Shown here piece by piece: positions 37,201 through 45,878 of a stretch of DNA of 64,000 bases. Numbering within the stretch: the first letter of the stretch is position 1; each line of letters starts with the position of its first letter. A program made the translations under genes and the position numbers. The DNA is from Bacteroidales bacterium. GTDB taxonomy: Bacteria; Bacteroidota; Bacteroidia; Bacteroidales; UBA932. The stretch covers positions 1 through 64,000 of the forward strand of contig JAFQGK010000018.1 in the NCBI GenBank assembly GCA_017398335.1, in the 5' to 3' direction. A model generated the notes under the pieces. That model was not told where the DNA came from and did not search any database. It saw only the letters and a list, made by a program, of their open reading frames with translations.

Positions 37201-38147
37201 TAAACGTTCTTGTTCTCAAGGGCATGTGTGATTCTCTTGTATACCGGCTTCCTTTTGTTAAGGTCGTAGATCACAAGGCCGTTGGTGTGGCCGATACCAA
37301 GAATGTTGTCTCCGATCACTGAGACCTTTCTCAGTTTATACGGATTTCCGTCCTTTGATTTGAGCGGAAGCTGTTCGTAAGTCTTTTCGTATGGATTGAC
37401 CAGCCATAAGGTGCCGTCTTCGCAGGACATACAGAAGGATGTGCCGTTTACCTTTGTAAGTCCGTTGATCTTTTTGTCGGCAAATGGAACTGATGATGGG
37501 TCGTCAGACGGGCTGAAAGGGGTTTTGATCTCGTTTGCAAGGTCAAGATAGTAAAGTCCGCCATCGACAGCAGCGGCAAGATAGAGGTCGTTTTCCGGCT
37601 CAAACCACATCCGGAAGAAATAATTATATCCATCCAGATCGCTGAAATATTTTGTCATTTCGAACGTGTCTGGATCGATTGACCTTATCCCACCGGTACG
37701 CAATGAGATCCAGATAGTGCCCATGGAGTCCTCAAACAGTCCGGCAGTCTTGTTCTCAACAGTATTTCCGCTGAGGACCTCCAGATTCAGGAACTTCTTG
37801 GAATTCGAATCATATATTCCCACACCATTTCCGGATCCTACCCATATGCGGTTGTTCCTGTCGCAGAGAAGATATCTTATGATGTTGGAACGGATGTTCA
37901 TTTCCTCCTTGAAGAAGTTTTTCACGTTATAGCCGTTGTACTTGCTGAGACCGGTTGCCGTGCCGATCCACAGACATCCGTTCTTGTCTGTGCAGACGTC
38001 ATATATGCTGTTGGTCGTGAGTCCGTTCAGATATGTTATGTTGACGAATTCTGAGTTCCTTGATTCTGCCTTGCTGTAAGATGATGTCAGCAAGGACAAT
38101 ATGGTTAAGATGGATAGTGCGGCTATCCTGATTCCTGAAATCTTCAT
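34251..38147 (-). CDS. Hybrid two-component system regulator (HTCS) of the polysaccharide locus
   Basis: The 1298-residue one-protein sensor-regulator has a signal peptide, a periplasmic double beta-propeller of Reg_prop repeats (LWIGTATGLSKYNG, IWVGSGNGVGIY and more), a Y_Y_Y domain (~672-735), a membrane segment (~746-770), HisKA with His803 in IAHEIKTP, a HATPase domain, a receiver with Asp1091 in IITDLKMPE, and an AraC-type DNA-binding domain (~1200-1298). HTCS proteins bind an oligosaccharide in the periplasm and turn on the adjacent locus. It lies convergent to the operon ending at 34217 and only 27 bases downstream of ksgA on its own strand, with no clear promoter between. Confidence 0.95.
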   Translation of the reverse strand: MKISGIRIAALSILTILSLLTSSYSKAESRNSEFVNITYLNGLTTNSIYDVCTDKNGCLWIGTATGLSKYNGYNVKNFFKEEMNIRSNIIRYLLCDRNNRIWVGSGNGVGIYDSNSKKFLNLEVLSGNTVENKTAGLFEDSMGTIWISLRTGGIRSIDPDTFEMTKYFSDLDGYNYFFRMWFEPENDLYLAAAVDGGLYYLDLANEIKTPFSPSDDPSSVPFADKKINGLTKVNGTSFCMSCEDGTLWLVNPYEKTYEQLPLKSKDGNPYKLRKVSVIGDNILGIGHTNGLVIYDLNKRKPVYKRITHALENKNVYSICGNLENGLIISTFKDGVMIQQESGFSFSTIKEDIKNKKVSLKGSNVTGFAESNDTTIWISTSLKGLFRYSSTDKTLRKYESRSIPEEIDKIAYFSDRLWICSSSGLYSLNPDTKEVRPYREGFWGNSNIIVTEDNRLILLTENRLLEFNESLDNFTPVKEFKDLNVLGLGESDCNTLVAITKEKGLVRWKNGKVTGINHGPFKNESLSNYSTIIFEDSQSIIWAAPPETGVLMLSENSFNSITTRSGLASDVITNAIKDNNGNILITTDRSLSKITESGKIYSITKSDGLINYGFTRSSAFKTSTGDVFLGSRDGVTIIHSTARKAQQKTTATDIIEKIVCNGTDIQFKNKVVLKHNQNSFDITISDIDPYHIISGRSLYCLEGYENTWKPAGKDRKLSYQGLKPGKYTFKSYNPEAEAISIRINAHPLVSVTAIAIYVIALIILMTFIIIYIRNNEIRKRKEKTIQMKVDLHQDKIDFFTNIAHEIKTPLTLITTPLNHLKNNPNIDEEARYDIDVMDKHASYLSSLIKELLEFSKLEKSKMQINSKPLDFCRLVSNIVANYKELNDSVKWSVCVPDSPIWIMADNSATSKILNNLIFNAIKYTESFINIEITCDTDNYATFTISNDGDVIPSEMREKIFDSFVQYNSDRNTGFSKEGFGIGLSVAKTLAILQEGKLYMGNSLETNDFILKLPITDAVEMEVAIEDEHHEEIEKINADDSRNTILVAEDHPDLLEYIRKTLSQNYNVLTARNGAEAYEMVKSQSNIDLIITDLKMPEMTGMELCRNIKQNPTFSHILVVILSANLTPEIKIESLKGGADAIIEKPFSMDFLLSRVENLINARKILIERYSGNSIESDNKVDTETDVTGLAMRDIVFLKDLNRIIQENFNDPDFGVDELAEALNLSRSSLNRKMRDILNDTANNHIREVRMAKAEELLRNSTMQINEICYKVGFQTPSYFIKCFRKKFGMSPNEYANSKH

Positions 38148-38174
38148 ATCAAGTTTATGCTAAGGGGGCTTGGA

Positions 38175-39002
38175 TTATGAAAGTTTGACCGTCAGAGCGA
38201 TGAATTCTTCTACGCTCAGACGCTCTGGTCTGAGTTCGAAGACAGGGCCTGATGTGAATTCAGCCAGTTGCTCATCGGTCCATCCGTCTCTTTCCGCTTT
38301 TGCACGGATAAGTGGCTTGAGAGAGTTCCTGAGGGTCTTGCGGCGCTGGTTGAATCCGGTCTTCACGACAGTCTTGAACAGACCTTCATCACATCCGAGT
38401 TCCGTGCGGTTGTTGCGGACAAGTCTGATTACGGCAGATTTTACCTTCGGAGGAGGGTTGAATGCCCCTTCGCCTACGGTGAAAAGGTATTCGATGTCGT
38501 ACCATGCCTGAAGAAGCACTGACAGGATGCCGTATGTCTTTGTGCCTGGCTTTTCAGCGATACGTTCTGCAACCTCCTTCTGGATCATGCAGACAACCTG
38601 AGGGACCTGTTCCTTGTAGTCCAGAATCTTGAAGAATATCTGTGAAGATATGTTGTAAGGGAAATTTCCGATGACGCAGAACTTGCCGGGAAAGAACCGC
38701 TCCAACCTGAGTTTAAGGAAGTCAGCTTCAAGAAGCTTTCCCTGAACCTGCGGAAAGTGTACAAGCAGATAGTTGACTGACTCTGAGTCAATCTCCACCA
38801 TTCTGAGGTCCACATCCTCCCTCTGCAGCAGGTATTGTGTCAGCACTCCCATTCCGGGACCGATCTCCAGTGCCGGCATAGGATTGATCTCTTCGCATCC
38901 TGTGACAGGGCAAGGTACAATAAGCGCTTCCGCTATCCTTTGCGCAATTGACAGGTCTGTCAGAAAATGCTGGCCCAAGGCCTTCTTGGCTCTTACTTCC
39001 AT
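38175..39002 (-). CDS. rsmA: 16S rRNA adenine dimethyltransferase KsgA/RsmA
   Basis: The 275-residue protein carries [11 protein letters not shown], the SAM-binding [13 protein letters not shown], the catalytic NFPYNIS (NLPYNIS in many bacteria) and [11 protein letters not shown] with [12 protein letters not shown]. It dimethylates two adjacent adenines near the 3' end of 16S rRNA during small-subunit assembly. It lies 19 bases downstream of potD and 27 bases upstream of the HTCS gene, all on the minus strand. Confidence 0.96.
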   Translation of the reverse strand: MEVRAKKALGQHFLTDLSIAQRIAEALIVPCPVTGCEEINPMPALEIGPGMGVLTQYLLQREDVDLRMVEIDSESVNYLLVHFPQVQGKLLEADFLKLRLERFFPGKFCVIGNFPYNISSQIFFKILDYKEQVPQVVCMIQKEVAERIAEKPGTKTYGILSVLLQAWYDIEYLFTVGEGAFNPPPKVKSAVIRLVRNNRTELGCDEGLFKTVVKTGFNQRRKTLRNSLKPLIRAKAERDGWTDEQLAEFTSGPVFELRPERLSVEEFIALTVKLS

Positions 39003-39021
39003 CTATATAATATCTTGATTA

Positions 39022-40341
39022 TTAAATTCTTGAGTGTTTCTTGCGACGCACTTTGCGTTTCTTGCTTACCTTGATGCGGTATCTCTTGCGTGTATATTTC
39101 ACTATTACCGCGGCGATAAGTCCCGCAAATACGAGGCAGATCAGTATATATGTCCATGCGGATGCGTTGTCTCCTTTTACACGCGACCACATCTTCAGCA
39201 GAGCTTCTGTGTCTGTGTCGTGCATCATTCCGCAGCGTGATATTGTCTCCTTGTCCGGATACATGGTGTGGTTTACGAAGACGCTGTCAGCTTCTTCACC
39301 GAAGAAATAGCTGGCATCCAAGGCAGGATAGGATTCCTCGTCAGACATGGCTTCGAGAATCTGATCACCTCCGATGACGCTGACATATCCGGTCATGTCC
39401 ATATTGCGTATGGCGTTCTCAGGCTTGCACATGAAGTTGATGAAGTATCTTGCAGCCTTCGTGTTCTTTGCATATTTGGGTATCACCCATCCGTCAAACC
39501 ACACGGCGCTTCCTTCCGACGGAATCCTGTATTTCAGGTCCATGCCGATTTCGGCAGCCTCGTCGATGGCCCACTGAGCATCTCCGCTCCATGACAGGTT
39601 GATCCATGCGAGCTCCTTGGTCATCTGTTCCTTGCCGAAGTCCGCCTCCCATCCGGCGATTGACTCCTTGAATGAATTCAGATAGTTTTCCACGAGGGCT
39701 ATGGATTCTGCTGATGTGTCGAATGCAAGAGACCTGATATCCTTCTTTCCGGAATCAATGCCTTCTTTATTGAGGGCGATGAGGAGTGATGTGTAGACGT
39801 CTCTGAATGCGTCCTTCATCAAGACCTTACCCTTGTAGGAAGGGTTGCGCAGCACTTCCCAGCTGGCGGTCTCTTCGTCTGGGATGTATTTCGGATTGTA
39901 GATGAGGCCGACCGTACCCCACATATAACCTACTGAATAATCATTGGCGTTCTTGCCGCTTCCTTCGATTTCTGAGAACTTGTCCACAATATATGGAGCG
40001 ACATTTCCGATATAGTCAGGCGTGTCGCCGAAGTCCCTTTCTATCGGCAGAAGAAGGTCATTCCTGAGCATGCGCTCGATGATATAGTCGGACGGGCAGA
40101 CAACGTCATAGTCTTCGTGGCCCAGCTCGATTTTCGAAAGCATAGTCTCGTTGATGTCGAAGGTCTGGTATATTATTTCAACCTTCTCTCCGGTCTGTTC
40201 TTCGTACCAGTCTTCAAATTCTCCGAGAAGCTCCTCGTCGATGTAGTCGGCCCAGTTGTAGACCTTGAGGATATGGCTGCGCTCGTCGGAGCATCCCAAG
40301 AGCATCAGTGCCGCTATGGCAAGGAAAATTATCTTCTTCAT
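39022..40341 (-). CDS. potD: Spermidine/putrescine-binding lipoprotein PotD with C-terminal membrane anchor
   Basis: The 439-residue protein has a lipobox (LMLLGCSDE) and a type-II binding-protein fold typical of PotD (LKVYNWADYIDEELL, DVVCPSDYIIERM, GTVGLIYNPKYIP, DGWVIPKYAKN). After the binding domain comes a membrane segment (about 397-415, TYILICLVFAGLIAAVIV) and a 22-residue tail with about 14 Lys/Arg. PotD proteins usually end after the binding domain, so this one may be tethered at both ends in the inner membrane. The potC stop is one base upstream of its ATG. Confidence 0.93.
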   Translation of the reverse strand: MKKIIFLAIAALMLLGCSDERSHILKVYNWADYIDEELLGEFEDWYEEQTGEKVEIIYQTFDINETMLSKIELGHEDYDVVCPSDYIIERMLRNDLLLPIERDFGDTPDYIGNVAPYIVDKFSEIEGSGKNANDYSVGYMWGTVGLIYNPKYIPDEETASWEVLRNPSYKGKVLMKDAFRDVYTSLLIALNKEGIDSGKKDIRSLAFDTSAESIALVENYLNSFKESIAGWEADFGKEQMTKELAWINLSWSGDAQWAIDEAAEIGMDLKYRIPSEGSAVWFDGWVIPKYAKNTKAARYFINFMCKPENAIRNMDMTGYVSVIGGDQILEAMSDEESYPALDASYFFGEEADSVFVNHTMYPDKETISRCGMMHDTDTEALLKMWSRVKGDNASAWTYILICLVFAGLIAAVIVKYTRKRYRIKVSKKRKVRRKKHSRI

Positions 40342-40342
40342 C

Positions 40343-41146
40343 TTATTTGACGGCGTTGTTAGTGTTGCGGATCTTTCTCATGTTTATCACGATGAGCAGT
40401 AGAAGTATGCCGAGGAACATTATCGTGATCATAGGGCGAAGCTCCGGCGTAAGTCCACCCTTGCGGGCATCTGTATAGATATAAGTTGAAAGGGTGTCAA
40501 GCCCTATCGTTCCTCTTGTGAAGAATGTCACGGCAAAATCGTCAAGTGACATTGTGAATGCCAGAATGAATCCGGAGATCATGCCCGGCTTGAGCATCGG
40601 GATAAGCACTTTCTTCAGGGCCTGGAACGGCGTAGCCCCGAGATCAAGTGCGGCCTCGTAAATGTTCGGATTCATCTGTGTAAGCTTCGGAAGGACACTC
40701 AGCACCACGTATGGCGTGCAGAAAGTTATGTGGGCAAGAACCACGGTAACATAACCCTGGCTGATGTGCAGGAAGACAAAGAGCAGGAAGAGAGATACAC
40801 CGGTGATTATGTCCGGGTTGAGCATCGGAATATTGTTCATGAAGGCGATCGCCTGCTTTGCTCTTCCGCGCATATTGTGTATTCCAATTGCTGCGATTGT
40901 TCCGAGAATCGTCGATACGGTCGCGGCGATCAATGCAATGATTACGGTGTTCTCGATGGCGTGCATCAGAGAACCGGTTCCCTGCATGTTGCCGGTGAAG
41001 AGGTTGGAGTAAAGCTTGGTGGAAAAGCCTGTCCAGTTGCCCAGAACCTTGCTTTCCGTGAATGAGAATACTGCTATGAAGACGATAGGGGCGTAAAGCA
41101 CTATCAGCAGTATCCATATGTAACATTGAGCAAAAAATCTTTTCAT
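40343..41146 (-). CDS. potC: Spermidine/putrescine ABC transporter permease PotC
   Basis: The 267-residue inner-membrane permease has about six membrane segments and the EAA loop (EAALDLGATPFQALKKVLIP) that contacts the ATPase. GFILAFTMSLDDFAVTFF is typical of PotC. It follows potB with a one-base gap, so the subunits are translationally coupled. Confidence 0.95.
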   Translation of the reverse strand: MKRFFAQCYIWILLIVLYAPIVFIAVFSFTESKVLGNWTGFSTKLYSNLFTGNMQGTGSLMHAIENTVIIALIAATVSTILGTIAAIGIHNMRGRAKQAIAFMNNIPMLNPDIITGVSLFLLFVFLHISQGYVTVVLAHITFCTPYVVLSVLPKLTQMNPNIYEAALDLGATPFQALKKVLIPMLKPGMISGFILAFTMSLDDFAVTFFTRGTIGLDTLSTYIYTDARKGGLTPELRPMITIMFLGILLLLIVINMRKIRNTNNAVK

Positions 41147-41147
41147 A

Positions 41148-41915
41148 CTACACTATCCCTCCACTGACGTCTTTCTTGTTGTCCTGCAGCAGGCTTGTTA
41201 TACCGATGATTATCAGCATCACAAGTGAAAGTGCGGCACCATAGTTCCACATTGATGAGTTGATGTTCTCCTGGATGATCGTACCGAAGAGCTTTATCTT
41301 GTTGTTGGTCAGGAACTCCGAGATGGCGAATGTGCTGACCGTCGGCATGAACACCATCATAATGCCGCTTACGACTCCCGGCATCGAGAGAGGAACCTGT
41401 ACCTTCCAGAAGACCTGCCATGGGGTCGCTCCAAGATCCTGGGCAGCTTCTGCGTATGACTTGTCCATCCTGTTGAGGATGTTGTAGATCGGATAGATCA
41501 TGAACGGAAGGTAATCGTAGACCATACCGACAAGGAGAGTCCCCTTTCCGAGCTGTACTCCAAGCATATGGAAAAGTTCGGCTGTCGCGAGCGTCCTCAT
41601 GAGGGCGTTGATCCACATCGGCATGATGAACAGCACGATGGTCACGGCACTGCGGTTGAGGTTCTTGTTGGCAAGAATCCATGCGGCAGGGTAGCCGAGG
41701 AGGATGCATAATGCGGTATTCTCTATGGCTACTTCAAGCGACAGGGCGAATGTCTCTATCGCGTCGGTGTCAGTAAAGAATTTCGTGAAATTGCCGAAAG
41801 TGAAATTGCCGCTGCCATCCTGAAATGCATAAAGAATTATCAGAATGAGCGGAAGTGCTACGAAAAGCACCAGAAAAATGGCATACGGCAGTGCCCAGGT
41901 ACTCCTTTTAGTCAT
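41148..41915 (-). CDS. potB: Spermidine/putrescine ABC transporter permease PotB
   Basis: The 255-residue inner-membrane permease has six predicted segments and the EAA loop [34 protein letters not shown] matches PotB. Its start overlaps the potA stop by 8 bases. Confidence 0.95.
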   Translation of the reverse strand: MTKRSTWALPYAIFLVLFVALPLILIILYAFQDGSGNFTFGNFTKFFTDTDAIETFALSLEVAIENTALCILLGYPAAWILANKNLNRSAVTIVLFIMPMWINALMRTLATAELFHMLGVQLGKGTLLVGMVYDYLPFMIYPIYNILNRMDKSYAEAAQDLGATPWQVFWKVQVPLSMPGVVSGIMMVFMPTVSTFAISEFLTNNKIKLFGTIIQENINSSMWNYGAALSLVMLIIIGITSLLQDNKKDVSGGIV

Positions 41916-43290
41916 CGCACTTTATGATCTTTATGTCCTTAGGGGCAATGTTGATACCTACAAGGTCTCCCTTGTCCCAGATGTCGTTGGTGTCCACCCA
42001 TATATGATATCCGTCATCTGTAAGGATGGTAAGATGATAGTGGTCTCCCTTGTAAAGCAGGAAATATACGGTTCCTGCAAGCATTCCGTCCTCCGGATGG
42101 TCGATAAGTTCCACTTTGTTGAACTTGACTTCTGCCTTCACCTTCTGACCCGGAGCGAAAGTTGTCTGCGGCTTGCACTCAAACTCCTCGTCCATGAACT
42201 TCACGCGGTCCTCGCTGATGATTTCGGCCTCAAATGTGTTGCAGATCCTTTCCTTCTTCATAACCTGGATATCGGCAGGCCTGATGATAAGACCGACTTC
42301 AGTGTCCGGTTCGAAAGCATTGTAGTCCTGGATCATAAGCTCATGGCGTGTGTCTGTGTCCACAAGCATTTCATAATGTACACCCTTGAATATGCAAGTC
42401 TTTACCTTTGCCGTGAACTGTGCTCCTTCGGTCTTGTTCATAATGTATATGTCCTCCGGACGGACTACTACGTCCACGTCAACATTTTCACCGAATCCCT
42501 CGTCCACGCACTCGAATTCGTGACCGGCAAACTCTACGAGCCGGTCTTTGACCATCCTTCCGTTGAGGATGTTGGATTCTCCGATGAAGTCAGCCACAAA
42601 TGAGTTCTGCGGCTCGTTGTATATGTCTGTCGGGGTTCCGATCTGCTGGATCTTTCCTTCGTTCATGACCACGATGGTGTCGGAAAGAGTAAGTGCTTCT
42701 TCCTGGTCGTGAGTCACATAGATGAAGGTGATGCCGAGCTTTCTGTGCATTTCCTTGAGTTCGATCTGCATGTCCTTGCGCATCTTCAGGTCAAGGGCAG
42801 CCAGAGGCTCGTCCAGAAGAAGGACCTTAGGCTGGTTGACGATGGCACGGGCGATAGCTACGCGCTGCTGCTGACCTCCGGACAGAGACTCCACATCCCT
42901 GTCTTCATAGTCGGTCATGCTCACCATCTTCAGTACCTTTCTTACTCGTGTGTCTATCTCGTCTACCGGCACTTTCTGGAGTTTGAGGCCGAATGCAATG
43001 TTCTCATATACATCCAGATGCGGAAAAAGGGCATAGCGCTGGAATACGGTGTTGACCGGACGCTGGTGCGGAGGTACATCTGTGATGTTTTCTCCATTGA
43101 TCACGACTTCGCCTGAGTCTGCCGAACCGAAGCCGGCCAGAATACGGAGAAGAGTTGTCTTGCCACATCCGGAAGGACCGAGAATCGTCACGAATTCACC
43201 TTTCTTCACAGAAAGGCTTACATTGTCCAGGATGCACTTGTCTCCGAAGTGTTTGGTTATATTGTTGAGTTCAATGATATTCTCTTTCAT
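41908..43290 (-). CDS. potA: Spermidine/putrescine ABC transporter ATPase PotA with extended C-terminus
   Basis: The 460-residue ATPase has Walker [10 protein letters not shown], a Q-loop [17 protein letters not shown], signature LSGGQQQR, Walker [12 protein letters not shown] and the switch THDQEEAL. The C-terminal half is longer than in the ~370-residue enterobacterial protein and appears to hold two TOBE-type regulatory units (one near [10 protein letters not shown], one near [10 protein letters not shown]). It energises import through PotB and PotC. Confidence 0.94.
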   Translation of the reverse strand: MKENIIELNNITKHFGDKCILDNVSLSVKKGEFVTILGPSGCGKTTLLRILAGFGSADSGEVVINGENITDVPPHQRPVNTVFQRYALFPHLDVYENIAFGLKLQKVPVDEIDTRVRKVLKMVSMTDYEDRDVESLSGGQQQRVAIARAIVNQPKVLLLDEPLAALDLKMRKDMQIELKEMHRKLGITFIYVTHDQEEALTLSDTIVVMNEGKIQQIGTPTDIYNEPQNSFVADFIGESNILNGRMVKDRLVEFAGHEFECVDEGFGENVDVDVVVRPEDIYIMNKTEGAQFTAKVKTCIFKGVHYEMLVDTDTRHELMIQDYNAFEPDTEVGLIIRPADIQVMKKERICNTFEAEIISEDRVKFMDEEFECKPQTTFAPGQKVKAEVKFNKVELIDHPEDGMLAGTVYFLLYKGDHYHLTILTDDGYHIWVDTNDIWDKGDLVGINIAPKDIKIIKCDD

Positions 43291-43304
43291 CTTGCCAGGG
43301 TTTC

Positions 43305-44360
43305 TTAGCGGTTAGTACGTTTTGAGATAATGTTCTTGATGGTCTGTGTAAGGCTGAATTTCCATGTCACTCCTATATTTACGATATGGGAACGATTGTA
43401 ACCGTGGCCCCATGATGCGTGAAGTCGCAGATCTTCGTAATCCTCTATAGGGAAGAATTCTGCCGCAAGACCATAGAACAGGTAACTGCCGTCATATCCG
43501 TAATCCATGAGTTCTTCTCCACATCTTTCCCATCCGAAACGTCCTGCAATACGCCCCCAGTCGCTGAATTCGTAAGCTGGAGCCAGCATTAAGGTGAAGT
43601 CCTTGGTAAATATATCCTTGATATCTGCTGCTCTGGTCATATATTCCAGGTCTATCGTAAAGTCGTCGAATTCGAAACGGTTACCAAGGTTAAGGGATTT
43701 CATATATGAGCCTTTGTCATACTGCCACATGTTTGCAGTCCAATATGATTCGTAGCAGTCCCATTCGCCTCTCCAGCTCAAGGCGTAGGCGAAGAGGTTC
43801 GGTTCGCCGAATGACAGCGGTGAATTACATACCTGTATCGCAAGTTCCTGATCGTCATCAGGATAGAATGCTGCGGACACTCCCCACTGCCAGCAGTCGA
43901 AAGTATTCCAGAAGGAGGAATTCATAAAATAATAGTTGTCGATGTCGTAGCCGTCGTACTCGAAACTTCCTACGAAAACATTGTCCTTTCCGGCCTTGAT
44001 CGAGAACCAGTCATGTTCGTAAGCGACATTCAGCCATTGGGTCTTGCCGAAACCGAAGATGCCATCGTCATCGGATGATGCGATGCAGTGATAGAAACTG
44101 TATGTGAAATGTGGACTTATCTTACCGTCTATGCCCAGATACAAGCCGTTGCCGTCAAAGCGCCCGACCCGTTCGGAGAAATCATGTTCATATCCCATTC
44201 TGGTGTGTAACGAAATATCAGGGATATAATCACTGACCTCTTTTTTTGCATCCCCCCAGGATGACATCTGCAATGGCGCAATACTATCAGCTTCTTGCGC
44301 TCTGACTGCAGAGCCGATTGTCGCAAGGACAACCCCCAAAAAGACAAAAAATCTCTTCAT
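43305..44360 (-). CDS. Outer-membrane beta-barrel (porin-like) protein in the polyamine operon
   Basis: The 351-residue protein has a signal peptide ending SAVRAQ and alternating aromatic strands ([38 protein letters not shown]), which suggest a barrel of porin or DcaP type. It is the first gene of the unit, 14 bases before potA. I infer that it may let polyamines cross the outer membrane; no family name can be fixed from the sequence. Confidence 0.75.
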   Translation of the reverse strand: MKRFFVFLGVVLATIGSAVRAQEADSIAPLQMSSWGDAKKEVSDYIPDISLHTRMGYEHDFSERVGRFDGNGLYLGIDGKISPHFTYSFYHCIASSDDDGIFGFGKTQWLNVAYEHDWFSIKAGKDNVFVGSFEYDGYDIDNYYFMNSSFWNTFDCWQWGVSAAFYPDDDQELAIQVCNSPLSFGEPNLFAYALSWRGEWDCYESYWTANMWQYDKGSYMKSLNLGNRFEFDDFTIDLEYMTRAADIKDIFTKDFTLMLAPAYEFSDWGRIAGRFGWERCGEELMDYGYDGSYLFYGLAAEFFPIEDYEDLRLHASWGHGYNRSHIVNIGVTWKFSLTQTIKNIISKRTNR

Positions 44361-44432
44361 CTATTTCAATAAACAGTAAAATACATAAGTGGTTTTTAGG
44401 GTTTTGAACTTTAAAAAAGTCTTCAATGGGGA

Positions 44433-44465
44433 CAAAAATAAGAATAAAATCCATATCTTGCACAA
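44433..44465 (-). promoter_or_regulatory. Putative promoter of the barrel-potABCD unit
   Basis: The minus strand reads TATTTTTG at 44440-44433 with a TTG at 44465-44463, a 22-base spacer. The leader to the ATG at 44360 would be about 65 bases. Confidence 0.45.
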
Positions 44466-44510
44466 TCTTTTGATTTTAATGGATTAAAATTGTCTAAACA
44501 TCATATCAAA

Positions 44511-45875
44511 ATGAAAAAGTTTGTTTCAGAAGCGGCACGTCAAGTGCCTGTAAGAGCTGAGGTTGACGTACTTATTGCAGGTGGCGGACCGGCCGGCATC
44601 ATGGCTGCACAGGCAGCGGCAGATGGAAAACGCAAGGTAATGGTTATTGAGAACAGAGGATTCCTCGGAGGCAATCTTACGATAGGCCTTCCGATTCTTG
44701 CTTTCCTTGGTCCGAAAGGTAACCATATCATCAAGGGATATCCCCAGAAATTCATTGACAGGCTTCGCGAGCGTGGTGCAGCCAGCGGTCACAAGCCGTG
44801 CAGACTTCACACAAGTTTTACTATGGTTGATTCCGAGGAAGTGAAGAATCTCGCTTTCGAGGTGATGGAAGAGTGTGGAGTAGATGTACTGCTTTATGCT
44901 TTCATCGCTGATGTGATTGTCGAGGATGGAGTCGTAAAGGGAGTGATCATCGAGTCCAAGGCCGGCAGAGAGGCTATTCTTGCAAAGACTGTCATTGACT
45001 GTACAGGTGACGGTGACGTTGCTTATCGTGCCGGCGTAGAGTGCACCAAGGGTGGAGAAGACGGAGGAATGCAGCCACCTACACTCATGTTCAATATGAG
45101 AGGTGTCGAGGTCCAGGCTCTGCGTGATGCGATAGTGAACCATCCTGAAGTTTATGATATGGACAGAATGCCGCCTGAGCAGTTCAAGGAGGGCCATTTC
45201 ATCACGGTAGGTCTCCGCAATCAGCTGAACAAGGCGCGCGAAGAAGGACTGGATCTTCCGGTAGCACGTACTATCCTCATTACAGGTCTTGCCGAGGATG
45301 AGATATGGGTCAATATGACACGTGTAAGCGGTGTGGATTCTACACTGCCGGAAAGCTATACATATGGTGAGCAGACTGCCCACAAACAGATGAAGAAGGT
45401 AATCGAATATCTCCGCAAATATGTTCCGGGCTTTGCCGACGCATGGCTCGACAAGGTCTGTCCGTTCATGGGTATCAGGGAAAGCCGTGTCATCAAGGGA
45501 CGTTATGTGCTTACAGCAGAGGACATCATTGCTCTCAAGAAGTTTGATGATGTAATCGCTGTAGCCGGTTATCCTGTTGATATTCATCATAGTACAGGTG
45601 GAGATTGCACGATGATATATTGCGATGATGCATACGATATCCCTTATCGTGTGCTGGTTCCGGAGAAGATCGGAGGCCTTCTTGTGGCTGGACGTTGTTC
45701 TTCAATGAATCATGAGGCGATGGCTGCGACACGTGTTATGTCTACATGTATGGCTCTCGGTGAAGCGGCCGGCACTGCAGCACGTCTTGCACAGGATGCA
45801 GGAGTGGCTGTTGCAGATGTTGATGTCAAGGCTCTTCAGGAGGAACTGCTCAAGAACGATGTATTTCTTGGATAG
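44511..45875 (+). CDS. FAD-dependent oxidoreductase (FAD_oxidored family)
   Basis: The 454-residue protein has the dinucleotide motif GGGPAG at 24-29, GGNLTIGLPILAFLG after it, DCTGDGDVAYRAG, and a C-terminal GGLLVAGRCSSMNHEAMAATRVM block, all typical of FAD_oxidored proteins. No signal peptide is seen, so it is cytoplasmic. The substrate is unknown. It lies 3 bases upstream of the ribulokinase gene, which suggests a role in sugar metabolism. The ATG at 44511 is preferred to an in-frame TTG at 44490. Confidence 0.88.
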   Translation: MKKFVSEAARQVPVRAEVDVLIAGGGPAGIMAAQAAADGKRKVMVIENRGFLGGNLTIGLPILAFLGPKGNHIIKGYPQKFIDRLRERGAASGHKPCRLHTSFTMVDSEEVKNLAFEVMEECGVDVLLYAFIADVIVEDGVVKGVIIESKAGREAILAKTVIDCTGDGDVAYRAGVECTKGGEDGGMQPPTLMFNMRGVEVQALRDAIVNHPEVYDMDRMPPEQFKEGHFITVGLRNQLNKAREEGLDLPVARTILITGLAEDEIWVNMTRVSGVDSTLPESYTYGEQTAHKQMKKVIEYLRKYVPGFADAWLDKVCPFMGIRESRVIKGRYVLTAEDIIALKKFDDVIAVAGYPVDIHHSTGGDCTMIYCDDAYDIPYRVLVPEKIGGLLVAGRCSSMNHEAMAATRVMSTCMALGEAAGTAARLAQDAGVAVADVDVKALQEELLKNDVFLG

Positions 45876-45878
45876 GCT

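Noticed and set aside
44526..45590. Long open frame of 354 codons on the minus strand
   Set aside because: It is the antisense of the FAD oxidoreductase, which has clear family motifs. The antisense product has no recognisable domain.
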